NCBI GenBank assembly: GCA_963833585.1
Contig: CAWHYF010000005.1
Span: 434,001-498,000, forward strand
Source: Bog-756 sp963833585
GTDB lineage: Bacteria > Actinomycetota > Acidimicrobiia > Acidimicrobiales > RAAP-2
Length of the DNA stretch: 64,000 nt
Reading direction: 5' to 3'
In this document: positions 26,733 through 36,710 of the stretch, piece after piece
How positions within the stretch are numbered: position 1 is the first letter of the stretch
How the letters are laid out: every line of letters begins with the position of its first letter
Notes under the pieces: generated by a model
The model's database searches: none
What the model was told of the DNA's origin: nothing
What the model saw: the letters and a program-made list of their open reading frames with translations, nothing else
Program-made: the position numbers and the translations under genes

Positions 26733-27677
26733 GTGCTACACAGGACCCCCGTGAACGCACTTCGCCTCCAGCGGCACCGGCTCGCTCGGTCGTGGAGGGC
26801 TCCGCTCACCGCCGCCATCGTGGTCGGGCTGAGCCCGGCCGCAGCAGGGTCGGCCGCGGCCGGCACCCCGGCTGGCGCCCCGACCAGTGCGGTGGCGGGG
26901 GCCAGGGTGGTGTCCGCCGCCGAGAAGACCTCGGCCCTCCGATCCACCTTCACGATGAGCTTCCGACACACCACGCCCACGACCGCCTCGTCCACCCCGG
27001 TAGGCGCGTTCGGAGTGGAGGATTTCAGCGCCCCGGCCGGAACGCTGACGCTCGACCTTCCCGGCGGGTCGTCGGTACGGGAACGGATGGTGTTCCTCCC
27101 GGGGACGGTGTTCGTGAAACCACCGTCGTCGAGTCCCCCGCTGCAGCCCGGGCGACCATGGATCTTCGCCAACTTCGCCGATATCGCCAAGTACGACGTC
27201 AAGTTTCCCCCGTACATCGTGGAGACCGAAAGCGTCAACCCGGCCCTGGTCCTCGACGAGCTGGCCTGGGGGACGACCTCGGCCACCTCGGCGGGTCCGG
27301 CCCAGCACGGCGGCGTCACGACCCATCACTACCGGGCCCGGGTGAATCTCAACCGCGCCCTGGGCCACACCGCCGGCCCGGCGGCGGCGGTCTTCGCCCA
27401 AGCCATCGCCGCGGAGATCACCGCCTCCGGCGGGAACGTCTTCACGTCGTCGGTGTCGATCCCGGTGGACGTATGGGTGGACGGGGCCGGTCGGTTGGTC
27501 GGGGCCCGGGTCACGCCGCCCGGGGCCGGCATCGGGACGGTGACCATCGATCTCGACCGGTTCGGATCGGCGGTTCATGCGTCGAAACCGCCCCGGGCCA
27601 AGGTGGTGGACATCGCCGCCATGATCCCCGGCGGCGAACAGGAGGCGCTCAACGGCGGCGATTCCGATGGGGCCTGA
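26733..27677 (+). CDS. Exported protein of unknown function
   Basis: About 314 residues. A basic start with RLQRHRLARSW is followed by a hydrophobic Ala-rich stretch (LTAAIVVGLSPAAAGSAAAG) typical of a Sec signal peptide. The mature part (SFRHTTPTTASST, IVETESVNPALVLDELAWG, VDVWVDGAGRLVGARVTPP) loosely resembles LppX/LprG-type lipid-binding proteins, but there is no lipobox cysteine. It may start at GTG 26733 or GTG 26751. It overlaps the ABC ATPase start by 11 bases and is likely in one operon with it. Confidence 0.6.
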   Translation: MLHRTPVNALRLQRHRLARSWRAPLTAAIVVGLSPAAAGSAAAGTPAGAPTSAVAGARVVSAAEKTSALRSTFTMSFRHTTPTTASSTPVGAFGVEDFSAPAGTLTLDLPGGSSVRERMVFLPGTVFVKPPSSSPPLQPGRPWIFANFADIAKYDVKFPPYIVETESVNPALVLDELAWGTTSATSAGPAQHGGVTTHHYRARVNLNRALGHTAGPAAAVFAQAIAAEITASGGNVFTSSVSIPVDVWVDGAGRLVGARVTPPGAGIGTVTIDLDRFGSAVHASKPPRAKVVDIAAMIPGGEQEALNGGDSDGA

Positions 27678-28662
27678 GCCCGCCCCGCCGGGTCCAGGCG
27701 ACGACGCCCCCCGCCCCACCATCCCCCCACCGGTCATCCGGATCGAGCACCTCACCAAGCGGCTCCGCAATGGCGTCACCGCCGTCGACGACCTCAGCTT
27801 GACCGTGGACGGCGGTCAGGTGCTGGGCCTGGTGGGACCCAACGGGTCGGGCAAGACCCTCACCCTCAAGGTCCTGCTCGGCCTGGTCCGGCCCACCTCC
27901 GGATCCGCCTGGCTGTTCGGGGAGCCGGTCGGTCCCGGGGTCGGGGTCCTGGCTCGGGTCGGCGCCCTGGTGGACGGGCCCGGATTCGTCCCGCACCTGT
28001 CGGGTCGCAAGAACCTCGAGCTGGCCTGCCGGCAGCTTCGGCGGACCGGAGACCCTCCCGACCTCGATGGAGCCGTCTCGCTGACCGGACTGGGGGAGGC
28101 CATCGACCGGCCCTACTCTGGCTATTCCCACGGGATGCGGTACCGGCTGGCCATGTCGCAAGCCCTGCTCGGACGGCCGGACCTCCTGCTGCTCGACGAG
28201 CCCACCACCGGCATGGACCCCGCCCAGGTGATCGAGGTCCGAGAGGCCATCGCCACCAGCGCCGCCGCCGGGGCCACCGTGGTGCTCTCCAGCCACCACC
28301 TCTCGGAGGTCGAGGAGGTCTGCACGCACGCCGCCGTGCTGCGGACGGGTCGGCTGCTGGCGGCCGGCGCCATGGCCGATCTGGTACAGCGCCACCACCG
28401 GGTGCACGTGAGCGTCGATGACGCCGACCGGGCCGCGGCGGTGCTCGACTCGCGGCCCGGCGTGGCCGGCGTGGCCGCCGTCGACCGGTCGACGGTTGTC
28501 GTCGATGGGATCTCCCTCCGTGGCATCGACCTGGTCGCCGCCTTGGACGAGGCCGGGATTGCGGTGGCCGGGTTCCGCGGCTCGACCTTCGAGGACACCT
28601 ACTTGTCTCTCTTCGACGACGGGTCGCTGACGCCGACCGGCCCACCCCCCGAATCGCCTTGA
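27667..28662 (+). CDS. ABC transporter ATP-binding protein (ABC-2 type exporter)
   Basis: The ATPase subunit of a two-permease exporter. Walker A is GLVGPNGSGKTLTLKVLLG, the Q-loop region is RVGALVDGPGFVPHLSGR, and Walker B is PDLLLLDEPTTGMDP followed by the switch histidine in VVLSSHHLSEVEE. The signature motif is unusual, YSHGMRYRLAMS in place of LSGGQ. A Pro-rich 20-residue N-terminus and a C-terminal regulatory region (HVSVDDADRAAAVL) flank the domain. Its stop overlaps the first permease start (TTGA). Confidence 0.9.
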   Translation: MGPEPAPPGPGDDAPRPTIPPPVIRIEHLTKRLRNGVTAVDDLSLTVDGGQVLGLVGPNGSGKTLTLKVLLGLVRPTSGSAWLFGEPVGPGVGVLARVGALVDGPGFVPHLSGRKNLELACRQLRRTGDPPDLDGAVSLTGLGEAIDRPYSGYSHGMRYRLAMSQALLGRPDLLLLDEPTTGMDPAQVIEVREAIATSAAAGATVVLSSHHLSEVEEVCTHAAVLRTGRLLAAGAMADLVQRHHRVHVSVDDADRAAAVLDSRPGVAGVAAVDRSTVVVDGISLRGIDLVAALDEAGIAVAGFRGSTFEDTYLSLFDDGSLTPTGPPPESP

Positions 28663-29501
28663 TCGCCATCGAATGGACCAAGCAGTTCCGCCGGGCCACC
28701 AGCTATGCCATCTTGGGCGTCGTGGCCGGGTTCGCCGTGCTCCTGACCCTGGCCCTGGCCGCCACCGGATCGGGCCAGGCGGAATTCGTGGGCGACGTCC
28801 CGCTGGTCATGGTGCCGGGGACGTCCGGTCTGAGCGTGCCGATCATCGCCCTCTCCAGCACCATGAAATTCTTCCTGCCCCTGGCGGTGTCGCTCTTCGC
28901 CGGGCAAGCCGTGGCCGGGGAGGCCGGGTGGGGAAGCCTCCGCTATGTCCTGGCCCGTCCGGTGTCCCGGACCAGGGTGTTGTGGTCCAAGGCGTCGGTG
29001 GCGGCGCTGTTGTCCATGGCGACCGTGATCGTCCTGACCCTCGCCGCGGTGGTCGCCGGCTCTGTGGCCTTCGGTTGGCACCCGCTCCACGTGATCGACG
29101 GTGCAGGCTCCTCCCCGGGGCACCCGGCGGGTACGACCCTCCCCGCGGCCGTACTCCTCGGCGAACTGGGGCTGTCCACGCTCTATGTGATCGCCGGCAT
29201 GTCCAGTATCTTCGCCGTGGCCTTCTTCCTCTCGACCACCACCCGTCGCCCCCTGCTGGCGGTGGCCGGCGGCGTGGCCCTGACCGTGATCTCCCGGGTG
29301 TTCAACGGGGACTACCTCCCCGGAGTGTCCGTGGTCAACAGTTACATGCCCAACAACGACATCGACCTGTGGAACCACCTCTTCGTGCGGCCGGCGGCGA
29401 CGGGAGGTTTCCTCCACTTCCTGGTGCTCCAGGCCGTCTACTTCGCCGTGTTCATGGGTCTGGCCCAGTGGTGGTTCGCCCGCAAGGACCACCTCGATTG
29501 A
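28659..29501 (+). CDS. ABC-2 type transporter permease 1
   Basis: A membrane subunit of about 280 residues with six predicted helices. It starts at TTG 28659, overlapping the ATPase stop as TTGA. The N-terminus IAIEWTKQFRRATSY is cytoplasmic. A family hallmark GEAGWGSLRYVLARPVSRTR sits between helices two and three. It is paralogous to the next gene along its whole length. The substrate is unknown. Confidence 0.85.
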   Translation: MIAIEWTKQFRRATSYAILGVVAGFAVLLTLALAATGSGQAEFVGDVPLVMVPGTSGLSVPIIALSSTMKFFLPLAVSLFAGQAVAGEAGWGSLRYVLARPVSRTRVLWSKASVAALLSMATVIVLTLAAVVAGSVAFGWHPLHVIDGAGSSPGHPAGTTLPAAVLLGELGLSTLYVIAGMSSIFAVAFFLSTTTRRPLLAVAGGVALTVISRVFNGDYLPGVSVVNSYMPNNDIDLWNHLFVRPAATGGFLHFLVLQAVYFAVFMGLAQWWFARKDHLD

Positions 29502-30337
29502 TCGCCATCGAACTGGCCAAACAACTGCGTCGGCCGAGGTCGTGGATCGTCCTGGCCGTTCTGGCCACCGTGGCCGTGGTCGTGACGGTGATCATCGCAC
29601 TCACCAGTGCCGGCACCCCCGAGCGCATCGGGAACTGGGGCTCGGTGGTACCGAAGTCGTCCGGCTTCACCATGGGGCTGGTCGGCCTCAACGCGCTGCT
29701 CCTCTTCCTCATCCCGCTGGCCGTGGCCATATTCGCCGGGGAGTCCGTGGCCGGCGAAGCGGGATGGGGAAGCCTCCGTTACGTCCTGGCCCGTCCGGTC
29801 TCGAGGCCGCGGGTGCTGACCAGCAAGGCCGTCGTGGCCGGCCTCTTCTCCCTGGTCGCCGTGGCCGTGGTGGTGGCGGCCGGTGTTCTCTCCGGGCTGG
29901 TGGCCTTCGGGTGGCATCCCCTCGCCGTACTGGACCTGCAGCACAACACTCCGTTCTCCACTGGGTTGTCCACCATGACTCCGGCGATGGCCCTCGGCCG
30001 ACTGGCTGCCGCGGTGGTGATCGTGGCCGGCACCATGCTCAGCACTTTCGCCTTCGCCCTCCTGTGCTCGACCCTGACCGACCGGGCCTTCACCGCCGTC
30101 GCCGGGGGTGTTCTGTTCGGCTTGGTGTCCCGCTCACTGGACAACATCCCCGGCCTCCACGCGCTCACTCCCTGGCTTCCGCTGACCGACAAGGGAACCG
30201 ACGTGTGGAACGGGCTCTTCTTTCAACCCACCGACTGGAGCGGGCTGACCCACTTGGTCCTGGTGCAAGGGGTCTATGCCGTGGTCCTCCTCTCGGCAGC
30301 CGCAGTGTTCTTCCAGCGCCGCGACGTCTTGAGCTGA
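29498..30337 (+). CDS. ABC-2 type transporter permease 2
   Basis: The second membrane subunit, about 279 residues, starting at TTG 29498 and again overlapping the previous stop as TTGA. It repeats the first permease pattern: IAIELAKQLRRPRSW at the N-terminus and EAGWGSLRYVLARPVSRPR in the same place. The pair very likely arose by tandem duplication and acts as a heterodimer with the ATPase at 27667. Confidence 0.85.
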   Translation: MIAIELAKQLRRPRSWIVLAVLATVAVVVTVIIALTSAGTPERIGNWGSVVPKSSGFTMGLVGLNALLLFLIPLAVAIFAGESVAGEAGWGSLRYVLARPVSRPRVLTSKAVVAGLFSLVAVAVVVAAGVLSGLVAFGWHPLAVLDLQHNTPFSTGLSTMTPAMALGRLAAAVVIVAGTMLSTFAFALLCSTLTDRAFTAVAGGVLFGLVSRSLDNIPGLHALTPWLPLTDKGTDVWNGLFFQPTDWSGLTHLVLVQGVYAVVLLSAAAVFFQRRDVLS

Positions 30338-30507
30338 GATCGGTGTCCGGCCCGAGGTAGGGCTCGGGAGGCCAAGACGCCGGCTCCCGCCCCGGTCCAA
30401 CGGGTCCCACCGGGAGGACCGCTCCGGGGGGTGGCAGTCGGGGCCGGCCAGGGCAGGTGGTGAGGGGGTGGGTTGCTTCCGACAACCGCAGGTGCGACAC
30501 TTCGCCG

Positions 30508-32182
30508 GTGTCGCAGGAGGGGTTGGGGGAGAGACGTGGCCGGCCGGGACTGATCGCCCCGGTGGCCGTGCTGGGCGTCGTGCTGGCCCTGGCACTGGTC
30601 GGCTGCGCGAGCCCGTCGGCGCAGACGTACCACCCCTCCCCCGTCACGGCCCGGGAGACGGCCGCATCGACCTGTCGTTCGGCGACCGCGGTGGTCCCGG
30701 CGTCCTCGCCGGTACCCGGCACCCCGAGCGACTGGGACGTGACCTCCTTCGACGGCACCCAGATCCGCGTCCACTGGTTCCCGGCGACTCCCGCCCCCGG
30801 CACCACCACGGCCCCGACGGTGCTGATGGGCCCAGGGTGGAGTCTGGCCGGGGACACCGACACCCAGGGAACCGGCATCCTCGGCGCGGTGCCCATCAAG
30901 GATCTGTTGTCGGCGGGCTACAACGTGCTGACCTGGGACCCCAGAGGCTTCGGCCGGTCCGGCGGGGTGGCTGAAGTCGACAGCCCGTACTACGAGGCCC
31001 GCGACGTGAGCACCCTGATCAGTTGGGTGGCCGCTCGGCCCGGCGTCCAACTCGACGCTCCTGGCGATCCCCGGATGGGCATGGTGGGCGGCTCCTACGG
31101 GGGTGGGATCCAGTTGGTCACCGCGGCCACCGACTGCCGGGTCGACGCCATCGTGCCCACCATCGCCTGGAACTCCCTGGTCAGTAGCCTCGACACCGAC
31201 CACACCTTCAAGATCGGCTGGTCCGATCTGCTCTCCTCGCTGAGTGCCACCGATCACGTCGACCCCGAGGTGATCTCGTCCCGGGCCGCCGGCGACCGCA
31301 CCGGGAGCATCTCGCCGGTCGAGCCGTCAGTGGTTCGTCGACCGGGGACCCGGGCCGCTGGTAGCCCGCATCCACATCCCCACGCTCATCGTCCAGGGCA
31401 CCGTGGACACCTTGTTCACCCTTCGGGAGGGAGTGACCAACTACCAGGTGTTGAGGCACCATGGCGTCCCGACGTCGATGGTCTGGTTCTGCGGAGGGCA
31501 CGGGGTCTGCCTCACGCCGGCTGGGGACCAGGCCCTGCCGCTCCGGGCCACACTCGACTGGCTGAACCGGTACGTGAAGGACGACCGGTCAGTGGCCACC
31601 GGACCGGGGTTCCGGTTCGTGGACCAACGCGGTGCCCAGCACTCGACACCGAGCTACCCGCCGGCCCCCGGGCGGCCGGTCACCGGCACCGGGCGTGGCA
31701 CTCTCGACCTCACCACCGCCAGCCGGTCCGGTCCCGCCTCCGTGGCCGGCAACACCCAGCTCCTGGCCGGACTGGTGGCCCCGATCACGCCGGGCCGGGC
31801 CGTGGAGGCCGTCAACGTCCCACTCTCCTTCGGTGGCCGATCCGCCGTGGTGGTCGGCGCCCCTCGGATGACCCTCACCTACCGGGGAACCGTGGCCACC
31901 GGCACCCGTCCCACCCGGGTCTTCGCCCAACTGGTCGATCCGACCACCGGGCTGGTGCTGGGCAACCAGGTCACACCGGTCGATGTCAACCTGGACGGCC
32001 GCACCCACACCCCCACGGTGCCCCTGGAGATGGTGGTCTTCGCCGGTCGGCCCCACGCCACCGTCGAGTTGCAGCTGGTGGCCACGACGGTGGCCTTCGC
32101 CCAGCCTCGGCTCGGTGGTTCCGTCCACTTCGCCCGTATCGCGGTGTCCCTGCCGGTCGCCGCAGGCGTCGCTCCCAGCTAG
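30508..32182 (+). CDS. X-Pro dipeptidyl-peptidase (S15/CocE)-like lipoprotein hydrolase, frameshifted at 31324-31325
   Basis: An exported alpha/beta hydrolase. The hydrophobic signal ends in a lipobox LALVGC, so the protein is probably lipid-anchored. The catalytic core has WDVTSFDGTQIRVHWFP, NVLTWDPRGFGRSGG and the nucleophile elbow GSYGGG. A single extra base in GAGCCGTC (31324-31325) breaks the frame. Removing one C restores ISPVERQWFVDRG and continues to IPTLIVQGTVDTLFTL and CGGHGVC (candidate acid and His), then a C-terminal jelly-roll-like domain. Start GTG 30508 is a choice among several. It probably cleaves an ester or peptide bond outside the membrane. Confidence 0.78.
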
Positions 32183-32203
32183 CCGGCGGCCGACGGCCGG
32201 CCC

Positions 32204-32446
32204 TCACTGCCAGTACCCCTCGACCGTGCCCTCGGTGCGGAGGGCGGCCTCATCGGGGCTCCGGCCCGTTCTCCGGAGGGCCCGGCGCTGGCGGAGGAGG
32301 TCCCACATCCGGTCCAAGGTGACCTCGATGGACTTCAGGCGGGCCGCGTCCTCCTCGGAGAGCCCCTCCCCGACGTGCATCTCCTCGAGGCGCTTCTCCT
32401 CTTCGGCCAGTCTCCCGATCCGGGCGATGATCTCGTGGTCCTCCAC
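32204..32446 (-). CDS. DUF2630 family protein
   Basis: An 80-residue, highly charged helical protein (IIARIGRLAEEEKRLEEMH, then LKSIEVTLDRMWDLLRQRRA) ending EGTVEGYWQ. This matches the small actinobacterial DUF2630 family. It probably forms a helical hairpin or coiled coil. Function unknown. Confidence 0.82.
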   Translation of the reverse strand: MEDHEIIARIGRLAEEEKRLEEMHVGEGLSEEDAARLKSIEVTLDRMWDLLRQRRALRRTGRSPDEAALRTEGTVEGYWQ

Positions 32447-32578
32447 TGCTGCCTCCTTGATCAGCGGGCGTTCCGGCCCGGGACCCTCAGATTAGAGGGA
32501 CCGGCTTCGGCGGTGTCGATTGGCACGCGACACCGGTCGAGTGCATCGGGAGCGGTCCGTCACGCTGAGCCCCGACCG

Positions 32579-33739
32579 TCAGCGCGGGGCCCGGGGCATG
32601 CCCAGGCCGATCATGGCGATGATGTCCCGCTGGACCTCGTTGGTCCCGCCCCCGAAGGTGAAGATGGTCTGGCTCCGCGAGGCCTGTTCCAGCCGACCCC
32701 TGAGCACCGCCCCGGGCGAGCCCGCGGGGAGGTAGCCCGCCTGGCCCACGACCTCCAACAGGAGCCGGTAGGCCTCGAGGGCGAACTCGGTCCCGAACAC
32801 CTTGGTGGCCGAGGCATCGGCCGGGTTGAGGCCCTTGTCCGCCGCCCAGGCCACCTTCCAGTTGAGCAGCTTGAGGAACTCGGCCCGGGCCCGGACCCGG
32901 GCCAGGTGGACCTGGACCCACTCCCGGTCGATGACCCGGCTCCCGTCGGCCATCTTCTCGTCCCGGGCCCACGCCTCCACGTCGGCGATGCTGCGCAGGA
33001 TCCCCGACACCGGGCAGATGGCCACTCGCTCGTGGTTGAGCTGGTTGGTGATCAGCTTCCACCCCTCGTTCTCCGCTCCGACCAGATTGGCCGCCGGCAC
33101 CCGCACCGAGTCGTAGAAGGTGGCGCTGGTGAACTCGCCGGCCACGGTGCGCAGCGGCGTCCAGTGGAAACCCGGCGAGTCGGTGGGGACGATGAAGACC
33201 GAGAGCCCCTTGTGCTTCGGGGACGTCGGGATCGGTTCGGGCGGCCAACCACACGTAGTCGGCGTACTGGATGGCGCTGGTGTAGAGCTTCTCGCCGGTG
33301 ATGACGTACTCGTCGCCGTCCCGTTCGGCCCGGGTGCGCAGGGACGCCAGGTCGGTCCCGGCGGTGGGCTCGGTGTAGCCGATGGAGAAGTGGACCTCGC
33401 CCCGCAGGATCCCGGGCAGCAGGCGCGCCTTCTGCTCCTCGGTGCCCAACGACATCAGCGTCGGGCCCACGCTGTTGAGGGTGAGCAGGGGAAGCGGCAC
33501 GCCGGCCCAGTGGGACTCCTCGACGAAGATCATCTGGTCGATGGGCCCGCGACCCTGTCCGCCGAACTCCGGTGGCCAGCCCAGACCCAGCCAGCCGTCG
33601 TGCGCCCATGCGGCGGATGAGCCGGGTGTAGGAGGGCTCAGGGTGGTCGGTCGCGCTCCTCTTCGTCCACCAGCCCGGCGAAGTAGGTCCGAAGCCGGTC
33701 CTGCAGCTCCTGCTGCTCCTCCGTCAGCGCCAGGTGCAT
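32579..33739 (-). pseudogene. Acyl-CoA dehydrogenase, three single-base shifts (33219-33222, 33605-33607, 33641-33643)
   Basis: The reconstructed protein of about 385 residues is a FAD acyl-CoA dehydrogenase. ATG 33739 (GGAGG box) gives MHLALTEEQQELQDRLRTYF. Then come DGWLGLGWPPEFGGQG, the FAD-binding IGYTEPTAGTDLASLRT, and after the break VAGEFTSATFYDSVRVP, WKLITNQLNHERVAI and FGGGTNEVQRDIIA at the end. Each break is repaired by taking one base out of a run: CCC at 33641-33643, GGG at 33605-33607 and the four-base run at 33219-33222. It probably acts in fatty-acid or steroid-side-chain breakdown. If the shifts are sequencing errors it is an intact gene. Confidence 0.8.
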
Positions 33740-33863
33740 GCTCGTCCTCCCGTGTCCGTCCGCACCCTAACAACCACCGCCCGGATCCATCACCCCACCG
33801 GCGTGGACCAGCTGGGACCCGCGTACCGCCCGCCGCCGCCGGCGTGCACTACCGTCGCCTCCC

Positions 33864-34665
33864 ATGACCGACCGTTCGCCGCGCACCCACTCCCCCCGAC
33901 CAGCTCTTCTCGGTGGCCGGGAAGACCGTGGTGGTCACCGGGGGTACCCGGGGCATCGGCCGGATGATCGCCGGCGGGTTCGTGGCCGCCGGAGCCGCAG
34001 GTGGTCGTGGCATCCCGCAAGGCCGGAAGCCGTCGAGGCCACGGTGGCCGAGCTGTCCGAGTACGGGGCCTGCTCCGGCCTGGCCGCCGATCTCTCCAGC
34101 GAGGAGGGGGCCCGCCGGTTCGCCGAGCCGTCGGTGCCGACCACCCGCCGGTGGACGTCCTGGTCAACAACGCCGGGGCCACCTGGGGCGCACCCCTCGC
34201 CGAACACGACACCGCCTCGTGGGACCGGGTCCTCAACCTCAACGTCCAGGGCATCTTCCACACCACCAAGTTCTTCCTCCCCCTGTTGGAGGCCGAGGCC
34301 ACCGCCGAGGAGCCGTCGCGGGTCATCAACATCGGCTCGATCGACGGCATCCACGTCCCGGTGCTGGAGTCCTACTCCTACTCGGCCTCGAAGGCCGCGG
34401 TGCACCAGCTGACCCGCCACCTGGCCAAGCGTCTGGCCCCGACCATCACGGTCAACGCCGTGGCCCCGGGGCCGTTCGAATCCAAGATGATGGCCGCCAC
34501 CCTCGAGGCCTTCGGCGAGCAGATCGCCGCCGCCGCCCCGCTGCAGGCGGATCGGCCGGCCCGACGACATGGCCGGCGTGGCCATCTTCCTGGCCTCGCC
34601 CGCCGGCGGCCTATCTGACCGGAGCCGTCATCCCCGTCGACGGGGGCATCGCCACCACCGCCTGA
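33864..34665 (+). pseudogene. Short-chain dehydrogenase/reductase with about six single-base shifts
   Basis: A classical SDR in pieces. One frame holds the cofactor loop VAGKTVVVTGGTRGIGR, another VNNAGATWGAPLAEHDTASW, INIGSIDGIHVP and the catalytic SYSYSASKAAVHQL, and a third the C-terminal YLTGAVIPVDGGIA. Breaks fall near 33892-33897 (six C), 33995-33996, 34021-34022, about 34123-34126, about 34543-34546 and about 34607-34610. All but one are repaired by removing one base; the break near 34124 needs one added. Start at ATG 33864. It is divergent from the acyl-CoA dehydrogenase. Substrate unknown. Confidence 0.75.
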
Positions 34666-34704
34666 ACGCGATCCGACCCCTGCCGCGCTGAGCTCCCCCC
34701 GTCC

Positions 34705-35546
34705 TCAGTCGAACTCGGGGAAATCGGGAAGCCGCCGGTCCACCAGTGCGGCCGCCCGGTCCAGCAGCTTCTGCGGGTAGGCGTCATGGGTCAGGATGAG
34801 GAACTGCTCGGCCCGGATGGCGGCCACCACCATCCGGCCACCTCGGCCGGATCCATGCCGGCCGCCACCGCCTGGGCCAGGAACTCGGAGACGAACTTCT
34901 GGTCCTCGGTGAACTCGGTGGCCAGTCGCGCCGGCCGGTGGCGCTCCGAGTCGAGGATGTTGGTGTGGATCATCCCGGGGCACAGGGCGGAGGCTCGGAG
35001 CTTCGATCCCGAGGCCAGCAGGTCGTGGGCCAAGCACTCGGTGGCGGCGAAAGCGGCGAACTTGGAGATGGCATAGGGCGCCTCGAACGGGGCTCCGAGG
35101 AGTCCGGCCACCGAGGCCGTGTTGACGATGTGGCCCTCGGTGTCCTGGGCCAGCATCCGGGGGACGAAGGCCCGGATCCCGTGCAGGATCCCCCACAGAT
35201 TGGCACCGAGGACGAACTCGAAGTCCTCGGCGGGCCGGTCCCAGATCAGTCCGCCGACGAACACGCCGGCGTTGTTGCAGACCAGGTCGACCTGGCCCCA
35301 GCGGTCGAACACCGCATCGGCCAACGCGTCCACCTGGGCGGCATCGCTCACATCGCAGACCTGAGCCATCGACTCCGCGGCGGGGAACCGTTCCCCGACC
35401 CGCTCGGCGACCTCCTCGAGCGAGGACCGGTCGAGGTCGGCCAGCGCCACCCGCATCCCCTCCGCGGCGAAGGCCAGTGCCAGCGCCCGCCCGATCCCGC
35501 TCCCCGCCCCGGTGACCACCGCTACTCTTCCTCGAAACTCCTGCAT
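34705..35546 (-). CDS. Short-chain dehydrogenase/reductase, frameshifted at about 34834-34837
   Basis: A second SDR of about 280 residues. It begins MQEFRGRVAVVTGAGSGIGR at ATG 35546. NNAGVFVGGLIW, VNTASVAGLLGAPFEAPYAI and the catalytic APYAISKFAAF follow. After GMDPAEVAG the frame is lost. Adding one base in the CCGG at 34834-34837 restores MVVAAIRAEQFLILTHDAYP and the end LPDFPEFD. It overlaps the reconstructed esterase gene upstream by 25 bases and probably shares its transcript. Confidence 0.8.
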
Positions 35547-36521
35547 GGTTGCGTATCCTCCCTCGGGGCCCGGGGGCCGATGATGGACGTTGTGCGGGTC
35601 AGCCGCTCGGGCCCGGGGGTGCCGGCTCTCGTCCCGAGGTGCTGGGCCAGGAACGAGCCGACGGCGGCGATGCTCTGGTCTGCCTCGGGGATCACCTCGC
35701 CCGGGAAGGCCTGGAAGACGTGGATGAGCTCCGGCCACACCGTGAGCGTCACGGCCCCCCCGGCCGCCTCGAGCCGGGCGGCCACTGCGGTGGCGTCATC
35801 GAGGAGGACCTCGTGGGACCCCACCTCGACCAGCACCGGGGGCAGGCCGTTCAGATCGGCGAAGAGGGGCGAGGCCAACTCGGAGCGCGGATCGGGGTCC
35901 CCCAGGTAGCACCGGGCCATCTCGTCCAGCCCGGCCCGGGTCACCATGGGATCGAGGCCGGCCCAGCGATTGGTACGACGGGGCCGACTGGGTCAGATCC
36001 ACCCACGGGGACAGGCACACCGCGGCGGCGGGGAGCGGGTCACCGTCGGACCGGAGAGCCACCAGCGTGGCGAGGGCCAGTCCTCCGCCGGCCGAGTCGC
36101 CGGCGATGGCCATCCGCTCGGGGCCGATCCCGGAGGCCAGCAGGGCACGGTAGGCCGACGTGGCGTCGGTCAGGGCGGCTGGGAAGGGATGCTCGGGAGC
36201 CAGGCGGTAGTCGAGCAGGGCCACCGGGCAACCGGAGGCCAGCGCGATCCGGGAGGCGAGGTGGCGGTGGCTGTCCAACGACCCGCTGCAGTACCCGCCC
36301 CCGTGCAGGTACAGCACGGCGGAGTCGCCACCGATCCCCTCGGGGGTGATCCACTCGGTCGGGCGCCCTCCGAGGCTGATGGCCTCGATCCGCACCCCTT
36401 CCGGCGGTGGCGACCCCTCGGCCAACCGGTCCAGGGCGGCCCGCCGCTCAACGACCGTGCCTCGGGTCACCCCTGACTCGGTCAGGAATGCGCTGATCAT
36501 CTCCACACCGGGATGGCTCAC
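35522..36521 (-). CDS. HSL-type alpha/beta hydrolase (esterase/lipase), frameshifted at 35962-35964
   Basis: A hormone-sensitive-lipase family esterase of about 333 residues. The oxyanion motif is YLHGGGYCSGS, the nucleophile elbow is IAGDSAGGGLAL, and after the break come VLVEVGSHEVLLDD (acid) and LIHVFQAFPG (His). The break follows PSYQSL; removing one base from the CCC at 35962-35964 gives AGLDPMVTRAGLDEMARCYL. Start ATG 36521 (MSHPGVEMI). It is the first gene of a likely two-gene unit with the SDR. Confidence 0.82.
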
Positions 36522-36710
36522 GATCGATCTCTCCTCGTGGTGGTGGGCGGACCCGTGAACGGGGGGCGGCGGAAGGGCAACGGGCCCGAGCTTTGCAGGA
36601 GTTCCGGACCTCCGCCCACCCGCGGGCCGGGTTGCCCATCATCACTTTCAGTGGCAAACTGATCACTCAGAGCGTAAACAGGGCGGGAACGTCGTCGGAG
36701 GGGCAGGGGC

